Source: Megaustenia siamemsis (Eukaryota > Mollusca > Gastropoda > Stylommatophora > Ariophantidae). From it: a DNA stretch of 64,000 nucleotides. Each line of letters begins with the position of its first letter. The first letter of the stretch is position 1. Below the pieces are notes generated by a model that did not search any database, was not told the origin of the DNA, and saw nothing but the letters and a program-made list of their open reading frames with translations. Shown here in pieces: positions 32,946 through 43,254 of this stretch. The DNA is taken from the NCBI GenBank assembly GCA_032433765.1, contig JAVIAB010000073.1, positions 69,483,087 to 69,547,086 on the forward strand. Direction: 5' to 3'. The translations under genes were made by a program, and so were the position numbers.

Positions 32946-33392
32946 AAGAGCCGGGAATGTCAAAAAAGTCATTACGACCTGCCACATCAATGAGTCAAAG
33001 GGCACCCTTCCCGCATCAATTCGCGGCATTCCGTGAAATAAAAATCAAATATAAAAGACAGCAAACACATGGGAAATATATATAGCCAGATGTTGAAGGG
33101 CAAGAGAGAAACGAAACGTCAAGACTAAAGCATTTCATATAAACCAGTTTGAAGAACATTCTTAGATTACTGTGGCCAAACAAAATACTTACCTGCAGTA
33201 ATACCTAATCTGGTAATTAATTAATTAATATATAAGACAAGCAAATATGTGGACAGCTAGCCCTATACTTCAACACAAGAGAGTATTTCTCATCACACAG
33301 AAACATCTAATACGGTAAATATTCATTCCCATCTTGTGCTATCAGTTCCAAACATGATCGCTCTCGAAAGGGCATAAAAGGAAGCACAGAGA

Positions 33393-33705
33393 TTGAATGT
33401 TCAGGAAAAGCGTTTGGAGGGACCAGAAGAGATAGAATTTTATATCGTAAGAGGAAGAGAAACTGGCATTGAATCAGTTCTAAACTACATACAAAGACAA
33501 CCAAGAATTTGCTTCATCATCTGGAAAGAATGCCAAAAGTTTATTTACCAAACAAAACACCCGCTAAAAGAGGAGATAGAAGAAGAGCCACTGATAGACC
33601 CAAAGTAAAATTAACTAACAACATCCAAGAAACGACAAAAAACACTACGACGACATCAAATGACAATCAGACTACCAGAAGGACAAGAGCTAGAACATAG
33701 TGTCT
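33393..33705 (+). mobile_element. Possible non-LTR C-terminal fragment
   Basis: A plus-strand frame near 33500-33700 reads HLERMPKVYLPNKTPAKRGD and RRRATDRPKVKL, the general pattern of the basic tail after the RT in non-LTR elements. The upstream frame (33393-33608) differs, so a shift is likely. Weak. Confidence 0.35.
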
Positions 33706-33724
33706 CCCTCAACACTCGAAAGGA

Positions 33725-33726
<2 letters not shown>

Positions 33727-33810
<84 letters not shown>

Positions 33811-33819
33811 AAGAGAGAT

Positions 33820-33851
<32 letters not shown>

Positions 33852-33880
33852 GAGTGAGAGTGAGAAAGAGAGAGGAGTGA
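33727..33880. repeat. AG/AAAG-rich microsatellite
   Basis: Long AG repeat degenerating into AAAGAG and GAGTGAGAGT. Confidence 0.95.
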
Positions 33881-33896
33881 GAGTGTAAATTTGGCC

Positions 33897-35406
33897 GATT
33901 CATGAATTAAAATGTAAAGGTCTTCTCCAGAACCTTGCGCTTTGAATGGAGAATATGTTGTTAGTGACCATATGTTTCCACGACAAAGGTATATTTTTTC
34001 GGTGACGGTATCACGCCACGCCGCCTTTACTTCCCAGAAAAATTACTGGTACTCATTTTTTTAGAAGCTGGGTGAACCCCGGAGCCTTGACGGTCTGAAA
34101 AGAAATTCGTCACTTCTGGGGATCGAACTCGGACACTTCTGATCAGGAAGCACACAAACCACTCAGCCACCGAGGCGAGCACACAAACCACTCAGCCACC
34201 GAGGCGAGCACACGAACCACTCAGCCACCGAGGCGAGCACACAAACCACTCAGCCACCGAGGCGAGCACACAAACCACTCAGCCACCGAGGCGAGCACAC
34301 AAACCACTCAGCCACCGAGGCGAGCACACAAACCACTCAGCCACCGAGGCGAGCACACAAACCACTCAGCCACCGAAACGAGCAGACAAACCACTCAGCC
34401 ACCGAGGCGAGCACACAAACCACTCAGCCACCGAGGCGAGCACACAAACCACTCAGCCACCGAGGCGAGCACACAAACCACCCAGCCACCGAGGCGAGCA
34501 CACAAACCACTCAGCCACCGGGCGAGCACACAAACCACTCAGCCACCGAGGCGAGCACAAAACCAATCAGCCACCGAGGCGAGCACACAAACGACTCAGC
34601 CAACTAGGCGAGCACACTAACCACTCAGCCACCGAGGCGAACACACAAACAATTCAGCCACCGAGGCGAGCACACAAACCACTCAGCCACCGAGGCGAAC
34701 ACACAAACCACTCAGGAACCGGGGCGAGCACACAAACCACTCAGCCACCGAGGCGAGCACACAAACCACTCAGCCACCGAGGCGAGCACACAAACCACTC
34801 AGCAACCGAGGCGAGCCCACAAACCACTCAGCAACCGAAGCGAGCACACAAACCACTCAGCCACCGAGGCGAGCACACAAACCACTCAGCCACCGAGTCG
34901 AGCACACAAACCACTCAGCCACCGAGGCGAGCACACAAACCACTCAGCCACCGAGGCGAGCACACAAGCCACTCAGCCACCGAGGCAAATACACAAACCA
35001 CTCAGCCACCGAGGCGAGCACAAAACCAATCAGCCACCGAGGCGAGCACACAAACGACTCAGCCAACTAGGCGAGCACACTAACCACTCAGCCACCGAGG
35101 CGAACACACAAACAATTCAGCCACCGGGGCGAGCACACAAACCACTCAGCAACCGAGGCGAGCACACAAACCACTCAGCCACCGAGGCGAGCACACAAAC
35201 CACTCAGCCACCGAGGCGAGCACACAAACCACTCAGCCACCGAGGCGAACACACAAACCACTTAGCCACCGAGGCGAGCACACAAACCACTCAGCCACCG
35301 AGACGAGCACACAAACCACTCAGCCACCGAGACGAGCACACAAACCACTCAGCCACCGAGGCGAGCACACAAACCACTCAGCCACCGAGGTACTGATTCA
35401 TGAATT
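33897..35406 (-). mobile_element. SINE-A2 with its 5' head expanded into an array, inside one 12-bp TSD
   Basis: GATTCATGAATT occurs at 33897-33908 and again at 35395-35406. Between them, on the minus strand, are about 43 copies of the SINE's first 29 nt (35393-34150), then one ordinary SINE. That SINE has an A box TGGCTGAGTGG, a B box GTTCGATCCCC (34119-34131), and a body with CACCCAGCTT, CTGGGAAGTAAAG and GTCACTAACAACATATTC. The body is the same as SINE-A, but the tRNA-like head differs. The duplication placed outside the array means the array is part of the inserted unit or grew in place after insertion. Confidence 0.85.
34150..35393 (-). repeat. 29-bp minisatellite made from a SINE head, about 43 copies
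   Basis: Plus-strand unit GAGCACACAAACCACTCAGC plus CACCGAGGC; its complement is the SINE-A2 5' end with the A-box motif TGGCTGAGTGG. Most units are identical. A block of variant units (CACAAAACCAATC, ACGACTCAGCCAACTAG, ACAATTC) near 34551-34660 recurs about 463 bp later at 35014-35120, so about 16 units were duplicated together. Confidence 0.95.
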
Positions 35407-35599
35407 GCCAGGGACAACATCCAACAGGAGGAAACGAGTTATGACCTGTCTCGTCGCCAAGAAGTTGAGGCATTGAAACAATTGCTCAACGGGGAAACCC
35501 ATCTCATAGCCAGATTGCCTTATCTTGCACATTTCAAAGCAAATAATTTCCTTTCGTCATTTGAAGTTTAACTCGTTTCAAGTATATTTTGTAGCGATA
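35407..35599. other. Short unique spacer
   Basis: No feature seen. Confidence 0.35.
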
Positions 35600-36460
35600 C
35601 AAGTATAGTTTGAGGCAAGGAGCGTTAGTTTCTGTTACAGTCTAAGACAGTGAGTGTTAGTTTCAGGTAGCGTTTGAGACTATGAGTGTTACTTTCAGTT
35701 ACAGTTGGAGACTTTGAGTGTTAGTTTCAGGTATAGTTTGAAGCAATGAGTGTTAGTTTCAGGTATGGTTTGAGGCAATGCGTGTTAGTTTCAGGTATAG
35801 TTTGAGGCAATGAGTGTTAGTTTCAGATATAGTTTGAGGCAATGAGTGTTAGTTTCAGGTATAGTTTGAGGCAATGAGTGTTAGTTTCAGGTATAGTTTA
35901 AGGCAATGAGTGTTAATTTCAGTTCTGGGTTTAAGCGATGATTGTTAGTTTCAGGTATAGTTTTAAGCGGTGATTGTTAGTTTCAGGTATAGTTTAAAAC
36001 GATGATTGTTAGTTTCAGGTATAGTTTTAAGCGGTGATTGTTAGTTTCAGGTATAGTTTTAAGCGATGATTGTTAATTTCAGTTATAGTTTTAAGCGATG
36101 ATTGTTAATTTCAGTTATAGTTATAAGCGATGATTGTTAATTTCAGTTATGGTTTTAAGCGATGATTGTTAGTTTCAGGTATAGTGTGAGACAATGAGTG
36201 TTAGTTTCAGGTATAGTTTGAGACTATGAGTGTTAGTTTCAGGTATAGTTTTAGACAATGATTGTTAGTTTGAGGTATAGTTTGAGGCAATGATTGTTAG
36301 TTTCAGGTGTAGTTTTAAGCGATGATTGTTATTTTCAGGTATAGTTTTAAGCGATGATTGTTAGTTTCAGGTATAGTTTTAAGCGATGATTGTTAGTTTC
36401 AGGTATAGTTTTAAGCGGTGATTGTTAGTTTCAGGTATAATTAGAGGTGAAGCGAGGCTA
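35600..36460 (+). repeat. Minisatellite, unit about 32 bp, about 27 copies
   Basis: GTTAGTTTCAGGTATAGTTT followed by GAGGCAATGAGT or TAAGCGATGATT. The two variants occupy successive blocks and then mix. Confidence 0.93.
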
Positions 36461-36784
36461 TTTGAAGTACAGTTTGGGGTAATGTGTTTTCGTTTCAGTA
36501 CTCGCTATGACTGGTCTTTGGTTTCAGATAATTAATGTTAATCGTTATATAACTGAAAAAAAAACAGTGCTTCTAGACTGAGACGCGAAAACAAACATAA
36601 TTTTGACATACCTGCCACGTTGTTAGCTCCCTTTTTGTATGTATTATGGACGCTTATAACAAAGGTCCCATTGTCACCAATCTCGCATATGAGTAACTCA
36701 TAAACCCACCATGCAATATCATGTGTTCTACACTCCCTTGCTAGACCATCATTCACCAGCACATTATTATAAAAAATTTAATTG

Positions 36785-37672
36785 TTGTATTCTTTCATTA
36801 TAGTCATGTTGAATTATAGTTTACTTTAGTTCAGTTCATGTTTAGTTTATAGTATACTTTCATTCAGTTCATGTTTAGTTTATAGTTTACTTTCATTCAT
36901 TCATGTTTAGTTTATAGTTTAATTTAATTCAGTTCATGTTTAGTTTATAGTTTATTTTCGTTCAGTTCATGTTTAGTTTATAGTTTACTTTCATTCAGTT
37001 CATGTTTAGTTTATAGTTTACTTTTCAGCTCTTGTTTAGTTTATAGTTTACTTACACCCAGTTCTTGTTTAGTTTATAGTTTACTTTTCTTCAGTTCATG
37101 TTTAGTTTATAGTTTACTTTCATTCAGTTCATGTTTAGTTTATAGTTTACTTTCATTCAGTTCATGTTTAGTTTATAGTTTACTTTCATTCAATTCATGT
37201 TTAGTTTATAGTTTAATTTAATTCAGTTCATGTTTAGTTTATAGTTTACTTGCATTCAGTTCTTGTTTAGTTTATAGTTTACTTGCATTCAGTTCTTGTT
37301 TAGTTTATAGTTTACTTGCATTCAGTTCTTGTTTAGTTTATAGTTTACTTGCATTCAGTTTTTGTTTAGTTTATAGTTTACTTTCATTCAGTTCCTGTTT
37401 AGTGTATAGTTTACTTTCATTCAGCTCATGTTTAGTTTATAGTTTACTTGCATTCAATTCTTGTTTAGTTTATAGTTTACTTGCATTCAGTTCTTGTTTA
37501 GTTTATAGTTTACTTGCATTCAGTTCTTGTTTAGTTTATAGTTTACTTTCATTCAGCTCATGTTTAGTTTATAGTTTACTTGCATTCAGTTCCTGTTTAG
37601 TGTATAGTTTACTTGCATTCAGTTCTTGTTTAGTTTATAGTTTACTTGCATTCAGTTCTTGTTTAGTTTAGG
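36785..37672 (+). repeat. Minisatellite, unit 33 bp, about 27 copies
   Basis: CATTCAGTTCATGTTTAGTT plus TATAGTTTACTTT; later units have TTG for CAT. Because 33 is a multiple of 3, one frame stays open as an 11-residue repeat (37402-37671, SLLAFSSCLVY). It has no start region outside the repeat and is not called a gene. Confidence 0.94.
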
Positions 37673-37894
37673 TTCGGGTTAGTTCTTGAATCTGTTTCTC
37701 AAACAAGCTTCCCATGGTAATTCCTTTTATGTTTGAGATTGTTAGAGCAATTTATGGGTAGGCAGAATCAACAACAGAATGAACAACATAAATCAATAAC
37801 AGAAATCAATAATTAAGTTAACAAAATATGTGCATTGCGCTTTAAAATGGTTTACTCTACATAATAAAACTGCATGATGTTGTTCGTTAAATCA

Positions 37895-38530
37895 CTATCA
37901 TCATTGAGTGCTGTCTCCGCATCGATGGGTGGCTACCATGGAGCGCCATTCCGCTCCGTCTCTTGCTTTGATAGTGCGTGATGTCATAGGCTGTCTTGTC
38001 CATCTTGTGATGTTACTCGTCCATGTTAGTCTTTGTCAGCCTCTGCCTCTTTTATCTTGTATTTTCCCCTCCAACATTACTTTTAGTAGGCTGCTGTGTC
38101 TTTTAACATGACCCAAAAATCTCTCATTTGTCTTGTTTGAATTATGTTTAGCAGTTCTCCTTTCATTTTTAATTGTTTTGAAACTTCATCGTTTGTTTTC
38201 TTTCTTTCCATCCAATACTTCATATTCTTTTATAAATCCATATTTGAAAGGTTTCAATTTTCTGTTTTGTTTTCTTGTATATTGTCCATGTTTCTATACC
38301 ATACAGAAATGTTGAAAAGATATAACATTTTGCTATTGTTGTTTTAGCCCTGGCGTTATTTGTTTTGATGTTAGTATATTTTTTCATGACATTAAAATTA
38401 CTTTTTGCCATTCCTAATTTCTTTGTTTATATGTCCAAGGTAGTTGCAGCTCTGAACTGTCTCCAGGTGTATTCCGACACCTTTGATATCAACTTTGATA
38501 TCTCCTTTAATATCACATTTGATGTTGTTT
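37895..38530 (-). mobile_element. NLR-A 3' half
   Basis: Reverse complement of the 3' part of NLR-A: GAGTGCTGTCTCCGCATCGA, CGTGATGTCATAGGC, GTCTTTGTCAGCCTCTGCCTC. It continues to the region coding RMAKCYIFSTFLYGIETWT (ORF 38411-38220) and the ETVQSCNYLGH-like stretch. Frames are broken. Confidence 0.78.
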
Positions 38531-38994
38531 GTTACCAAATGTGTAGAATTACTTGAATTAGCGCGTGGTGAAGAGAAATGGGAACGCAGAACTTAGCAAA
38601 CGGAAATTGGAGAAATGTTTCCCCAATAAAAAGTTAGAGACAGGACTGCCAAAGTCTTTCAATTTATGCTCCATCTTCCAGTGTAACGCCACATGGAATG
38701 CCTAATTTGCAAGATAAGTTATATATAAGATAAATGTGTCTATAGCTTTAAAAAGAGAGAAATTTCGTTATTGATTACATGGATAAACATAAGTAAAATG
38801 AATACTCAACAACTAGGTAAATTCGTCACAAAGAATAGATAGTATAATACTTGCCTGTTGCTCTGAGGCCGATCGACTTTTATGTCAATGATGAGAAGTG
38901 TGGTTTTGTTGGAGGTAAAGGAACGAACAATGTCATATACACATGATCAGATATTTAGTAGAAAGAGCCATAGAGGTGAACACAGATATACTGC

Positions 38995-39023
<29 letters not shown>
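38995..39023 (+). repeat. Run of 29 G at the 5' edge of SINE-B
   Basis: Homopolymer located between the left target duplication and the first bases of the SINE (GCCTCGGTAGC). Exact length in the genome may differ from this assembly. Confidence 0.9.
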
Positions 39024-39025
<2 letters not shown>

Positions 39026-39343
39026 TCGGTAGCATAGTTGGGAAAATCACCTGACTGGCCTACCGACGTTCGGACAACCCGTGTTCGATTCCCGCTGGGA
39101 GCAGTGTGAATTGTACTCGTGGTTGGAAAAAAAAAATATCCCCACGATCGACCCAGCCGTTGGCAGAAATGGGTACTAGGGTATTACCCTGGGAAGGTGA
39201 GGAATGTCGCCTCGCATCTGAGTTTCGAAGCTTGGGGCGACACTATACAGAAATCTCCAAAAATTTCTGGATAGGCGGCCGAGCACATATGAGTGTATAC
39301 TCGCGTGCTAAAGACGTCGATTTAAGTCTCCTACTTTACCTTT
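39020..39343 (+). mobile_element. SINE-B, tRNA-headed
   Basis: Head GCCTCGGTAGCATAGTTGGG holds an A box, and GTTCGATTCCCGC (near 39082) the B box. The body reads CCCACGATCGACCCAGCCG, GGGTACTAGGGTATTACCCT and later GGCCGAGCACATATGAGTG. It is nested in NLR-A. A minus-strand head of the same family lies at 53203-53292. Confidence 0.85.
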
Positions 39344-39400
39344 ACAGATATATACTTATGTTTCTACATCTGCGCCGCTAAGGCAATGTTGTACGCCGGC

Positions 39401-39904
39401 AACAGTCCCTTTTTGACAAATCAAGTGTTGTGAATGCGACCTTCCACCGTCTAGACTTGATCTGCGCTATACGTCTCATGGTGCTGTTCATGACCGTGTT
39501 GGAATTCCTTGACGCAAGTTATTTCCATGTTACTTATCAATGTAAACTACTTCGTCATCCGCAGTTTACGGAATTACGGAATTCTCTTTACGTAATTTGC
39601 AGTGTTTTGTTCGTCTTAGGCTGCTTTTACTAGAGTAATCAGAAATCTAAAGGGAGCGAAATTGTGTGAACGATTTTTTTGGTGTGCTACGGCATCGTAA
39701 TGGTTCATCGTACATCCCTTGAGCCTAAACCGGCCGTATCTAATTTACGGTCGGTTGTTTGATGTGCGACGGGGATAATCTGACGACTAACTGTGTGTCT
39801 ATATGTTCGGAATTGGAGTCAACAACGATGGCCTAACATCATCAAGCGCTCTACATTTTTAAAAAAAATATGACGATCATCATTTTCTAGAGGACGTGAA
39901 CTCC
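39401..39904. other. Unique spacer
   Basis: No feature recognised; a 67-codon ORF at 39430-39633 has no domain. Confidence 0.35.
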
Positions 39905-40288
39905 CGGTATATGGTGGATAGGCGGCGGGAACAATTGAAGGCTATGCATGAAAAGTGTTCCTTGTTGCAGTTTCCTCATATTCCAAGTCCGACTTGTTGC
40001 AGGAGCTACTGAGTTAAGTGCTCTGTGCACACCGTGAGCTGTGTTCTCATCCGTTTTGATCATGTTTCGATTGCTTTCGATGAATGATGATATCGTATGA
40101 CAGGGAAAAGTTGGCTATGTTCACTTTCTGCGCGGTTTCGCCTTATATCTTTTGGCGTGTGCTGAGACTGCTATGATGGGGACTACAGTTACTTTCTTTG
40201 TTTGGGAGAAGAGATTCGGATGATTCCGCTGGCACGGGCGTTGAGCAATTATGGATTTTAATTCATTTGCAGTGATACCGGGGCCTTC
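39905..40288 (+). repeat. Dispersed repeat R1, copy 2 (uninterrupted)
   Basis: Same content as 7621-8205 reversed, without the SINE. A short frame here includes EKCSLLQFPHI, also readable in copy 1, so the repeat probably derives from coding sequence. It ends at TTTGCAGTGATACCGGGG next to NLR-B. Confidence 0.75.
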
Positions 40289-40294
40289 CATAAC

Positions 40295-41565
40295 CAAATA
40301 ACCTATGTTTTCTTAGATTATGCCAAGCATTAAAACAAGGTAAAGCACCAAGAAATAATCACAATTTTAGAAAGCGTTAACGTTGTGGGCAAAGGTCTTA
40401 GAATAATAAAGAACATGTACTAGCAACAAATAGCCGCGATAGCTCAGTGGTTAGTGAACTGGACTACAAAGGACAAAGGGTAGGGTTCGATCCCAACCGA
40501 CGGCTTCCGGTTTCACCCAGCCTTAAATGGGTACCGGATTTTGTCTGGGAAAGTAAAGCGGCACGGGCGTAATACCGACCACATTACCTCAAAAATCTTG
40601 TGCTGAAGGTCTGTAAAATTTATGGTCACTAACACCATATTCCCTATACGCCACTTGGCGTGACGGAGGTACTTTACACTTTTTTTTTACTGGCAACAAA
40701 CAGCGATCATAACAACTGGAAATCATTGGGAATGTTTCAACAAATGAAACAAGGTTAGGCAAGGTTGTGTGCAATCATCAGATTTATTTAATAAATATAG
40801 TGAGATTATTTTAAGATAAATGAGCGGCGTGCCTGGAGTAACAATTGGAGGTCATAATATAAATAATCTAAGGTATGCTGATAATACAGTCCAAATCGCT
40901 ATAAGTGGAAATAAGTTACAAGAATGGTTAGACATTATAGTGGAGGAAAGCAAAATAAAGGACTCAGCCTTAATAGCAAAACGACAGAAGTAATGGTAGC
41001 AACAAAGAAAAAGACAGCAGCGGAATGCACAATAAAGATAAGTGGAACAATATTAAAACAGATAAATGAATTTAAATATCTGGGAACAATGTTAACCTCA
41101 GATGGAATGGTACATGCACAACAGAGGTGAGATGCAGAATGGCGCAGGAAAAAGCAGCTTACCAAAAAATGAGGAGGATACTGTACAATAAATTTTGACA
41201 ATAGAAACAAGAAACAAAGTTCTTAAACATTATGTAGAGCCAGTCTTAACATATAGATGTGAATCATGGACAATATAACAACAGAAAAAAATCACTGGAG
41301 GTTGTTGAAATGCGGTTGTACAGAAGAAGGTTGAGAATATTATGCGTAGTTAACAAGAGTAATGGAAACGTTCTGAAAGAAGCCAAAACAAAAAGAGCTA
41401 ATTTCCAATATTAGGAAGAAACAATCATTTTTTTTGTTGCCAAGCAATGAGAAGGGAACAACTGGAATATATTGTAACAAACAGAAATGATAAATAACTG
41501 TAATAAAAAGGCATGATCCCCTACGTCAGCAGGCATGGTACTTTATGATGATGATGACGTCAATG
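40295..41565 (+). mobile_element. NLR-B RT-containing copy, interrupted by SINE-A
   Basis: Broken RT: KAFD-type start near 40318, then the SINE (40431-40688), then SGVPGVTIGGHNINNLRYAD with active site YADN (40874-40885) in place of YADD. FKYLGTMLTSDG follows (about 41070-41105) and degraded copies of the KRVLKCYVEPVLTY tail segment. It ends with CTACGTCAGCAGGCATGG ... TTTATGATGATGATG. Stops and shifts throughout, no function. Confidence 0.8.
40419..40700 (+). mobile_element. SINE-A nested in NLR-B, 12-bp TSD
   Basis: Element 40431-40688. A box in GATAGCTCAGTGGTTAG, B box GGGTTCGATCCC. Body CACCCAGCCTTAAATGGG, CTGGGAAAGTAAAGCGGC, GGTCACTAACACCATATTCC, with a T-rich end. Flanks ACTAGCAACAAA (40419-40430) and ACTGGCAACAAA (40689-40700) are a duplicated target with one mismatch, inside the RT of NLR-B. 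Confidence 0.92.
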
Positions 41566-41689
41566 ATAGAAGAGTTCTTTTCCATATAACAAAGATGAGT
41601 TAGCATAATGTTGACCATATCACACAGCAATATGTTTGTGGTTAAAACATATTAGCATGGAAATAATATTTTTATTGGCTGCATTTGAG

Positions 41690-41859
41690 ATCTTTCTTTC
41701 TTTCTATCTTTCTTTCTTTCTTTCTTTCTGTTCTCAATAGAAAGCCTCTTCCAATGTTGCATTATTTTCATGCCACATATTGCCTTTCTTTCTTTCTTTC
41801 TTTCTGTTCTCAATAGAAAGCCTCTTCCAATGTTGCATTATTTTCATACCACATATTGC

Positions 41860-41890
<31 letters not shown>

Positions 41891-41913
41891 TTCTTTCTTT
41901 CTTTCTTTCTTTT

Positions 41914-41958
<45 letters not shown>

Positions 41959-42184
41959 TTTCTTCTTTCTTTCTTTCTTTTTCTTTCTTTCTTTCTTTTC
42001 TTTCTTTCTTTTCTTTCTTTCTTCCTTTCTTTCTTTCTTCTTTTCTTTCTTTCTTCTTTATTTCTTTCTTTCTTTTTTTTTCTTTCTTTCTATCTATCTA
42101 TCTGTCTTTCTTTCTTTCTTTCTTTCTTTCTTTTCTCAAAGATAGCCTCTTCCAATATTTTATTATTTTCATACCACATATTGA

Positions 42185-42216
<32 letters not shown>

Positions 42217-42274
42217 TTTCTTTCTTATAACCTCTTCCAATATTGTATTATTTTCATACCACATATTGACTTTT

Positions 42275-42306
<32 letters not shown>

Positions 42307-42515
42307 TTCTTTCTTTCTTTTCTCAAAAGATAACCTCTTCCAATATTGTATTATTTTCATACCACATATTGACTTTCTTTCTTTCTTTTCTCAAAAGGTA
42401 GCTTCTTCCAATATTGTATTATTTTCGCACCACATATTGACTTTCTTTCTTTCTTTTCTCAAAAGGTAGCTTCTTCCATATTGTTTTATTTTCATACCAC
42501 ATATTGCCTTTCTTT
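41690..42515 (+). repeat. Composite repeat: TTTC tracts alternating with a 50-bp core
   Basis: At least seven copies of a core (CTCTTCCAATATTGTATTAT and TTTCATACCACATATTGAC, with CTCAAAAG before it) separated by TTTC microsatellite tracts of 10 to 250 bp. The ORFs of 120-190 codons here are Phe/Ser/Leu strings. Confidence 0.95.
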
Positions 42516-42666
42516 CGTTATCTCATTCTCCGCCAACCCCTCCTACTCACAATTATTTGCAGGATGCTCTTAGCCTTGCCAAACTCCGAGATAGCGGCCC
42601 AACGATTTCTTGTATACTCTGTAACCTGAAGTTGTAACTTATGTTTGATAGTGGCATAAACAATAC

Positions 42667-42697
42667 GCGACAGACAGACAGACAGACAGACAGACAG
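42667..42697. repeat. GACA microsatellite
   Basis: About seven GACA repeats next to a SINE head. Confidence 0.9.
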
Positions 42698-42704
42698 AGA
42701 GAGC

Positions 42705-42910
42705 GGGTGGCCTAATTCGTGTCGGGCTCCAAACCAAGAGAACGCGGGTTCGAATTCCGGTGGGGGTCACATTTTTTTTTTTCTATCGGCTGTGAAATAA
42801 AATTTCAGACCCGACAACTCATACTGACTGCACTGGATAAGTGGCCTTTACTCTCCAGTGTTATAAGTTCTCTCGGCAGACCCAGTAATGAGAAAATGCC
42901 GTGAAGATAG
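42705..42910 (+). mobile_element. SINE-C, tRNA-headed
   Basis: GGGTGGCCTAATTCGTGTCG fits an A box, and GCGGGTTCGAATTCCGG a B box (about 42755). A T-run and a body of about 120 bp (CCCGACAACTCATACTGACTG, CTCTCGGCAGACCCAGTAATG) follow. The acceptor arm is not preserved. Confidence 0.65.
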
Positions 42911-43254
42911 TGCATGAGAGAAATACATATTGTTTTCTCAAGTATAGCATTTTAAAAGGTCTTTTGTAAAATCCATTGAATGGCATATGTCCGCCATCTA
43001 TGTCAGCTGATCAGTAGTTGGTTCTATTGCTGACTTAAGGTGCATTATGGATTTGTCCGGAGTGCAGTGCTGATGATCCTAGATAACAATTGAGCGACGA
43101 TTATAGCCTTGAATGGAGAGATATGGCATTTTGATGTTGAGTACCTCGTTAATGCTGTGATAACAGTCAGTCAAATATATTTAGTAAATTGATTTTAATA
43201 CATTTATTTTGTTATTGTTTTGTTTATAGTTTTAAAAAATAAACATATTTATCA
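42911..43254. other. Unique AT-rich spacer
   Basis: No feature recognised. Confidence 0.35.

Larger units (their letters stand above)
30476..33392. other. Mostly unique sequence without a recognised gene
   Basis: The longest low-repeat stretch of the window. ORFs are at most 110 codons and none shows a domain. It contains a strong hairpin (31651-31715) and dispersed repeat R2 (32703-32945). Confidence 0.4.
38885..39400 (+). mobile_element. NLR-A RT fragment carrying a SINE-B insertion
   Basis: GTGTGGTTTTGTTGGAGG and ACGAACAATGTCATATAC (38893-38940) match NLR-A at 19912-19960. After the SINE, TATACTTATGTTTCTACA (39351-39370) matches NLR-A at about 20000-20025. ACAGATATA occurs at 38982-38990 and 39344-39352 as the SINE's target duplication. 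Confidence 0.75.

Noticed and set aside
37402..37671. 89-codon ORF with 11-residue repeats
   Set aside because: The 33-bp unit keeps one frame open by arithmetic; no coding evidence outside the array.
41770..42333. ORFs of 121-187 codons rich in Phe, Ser and Leu
   Set aside because: Translation of TTTC microsatellite in different frames.
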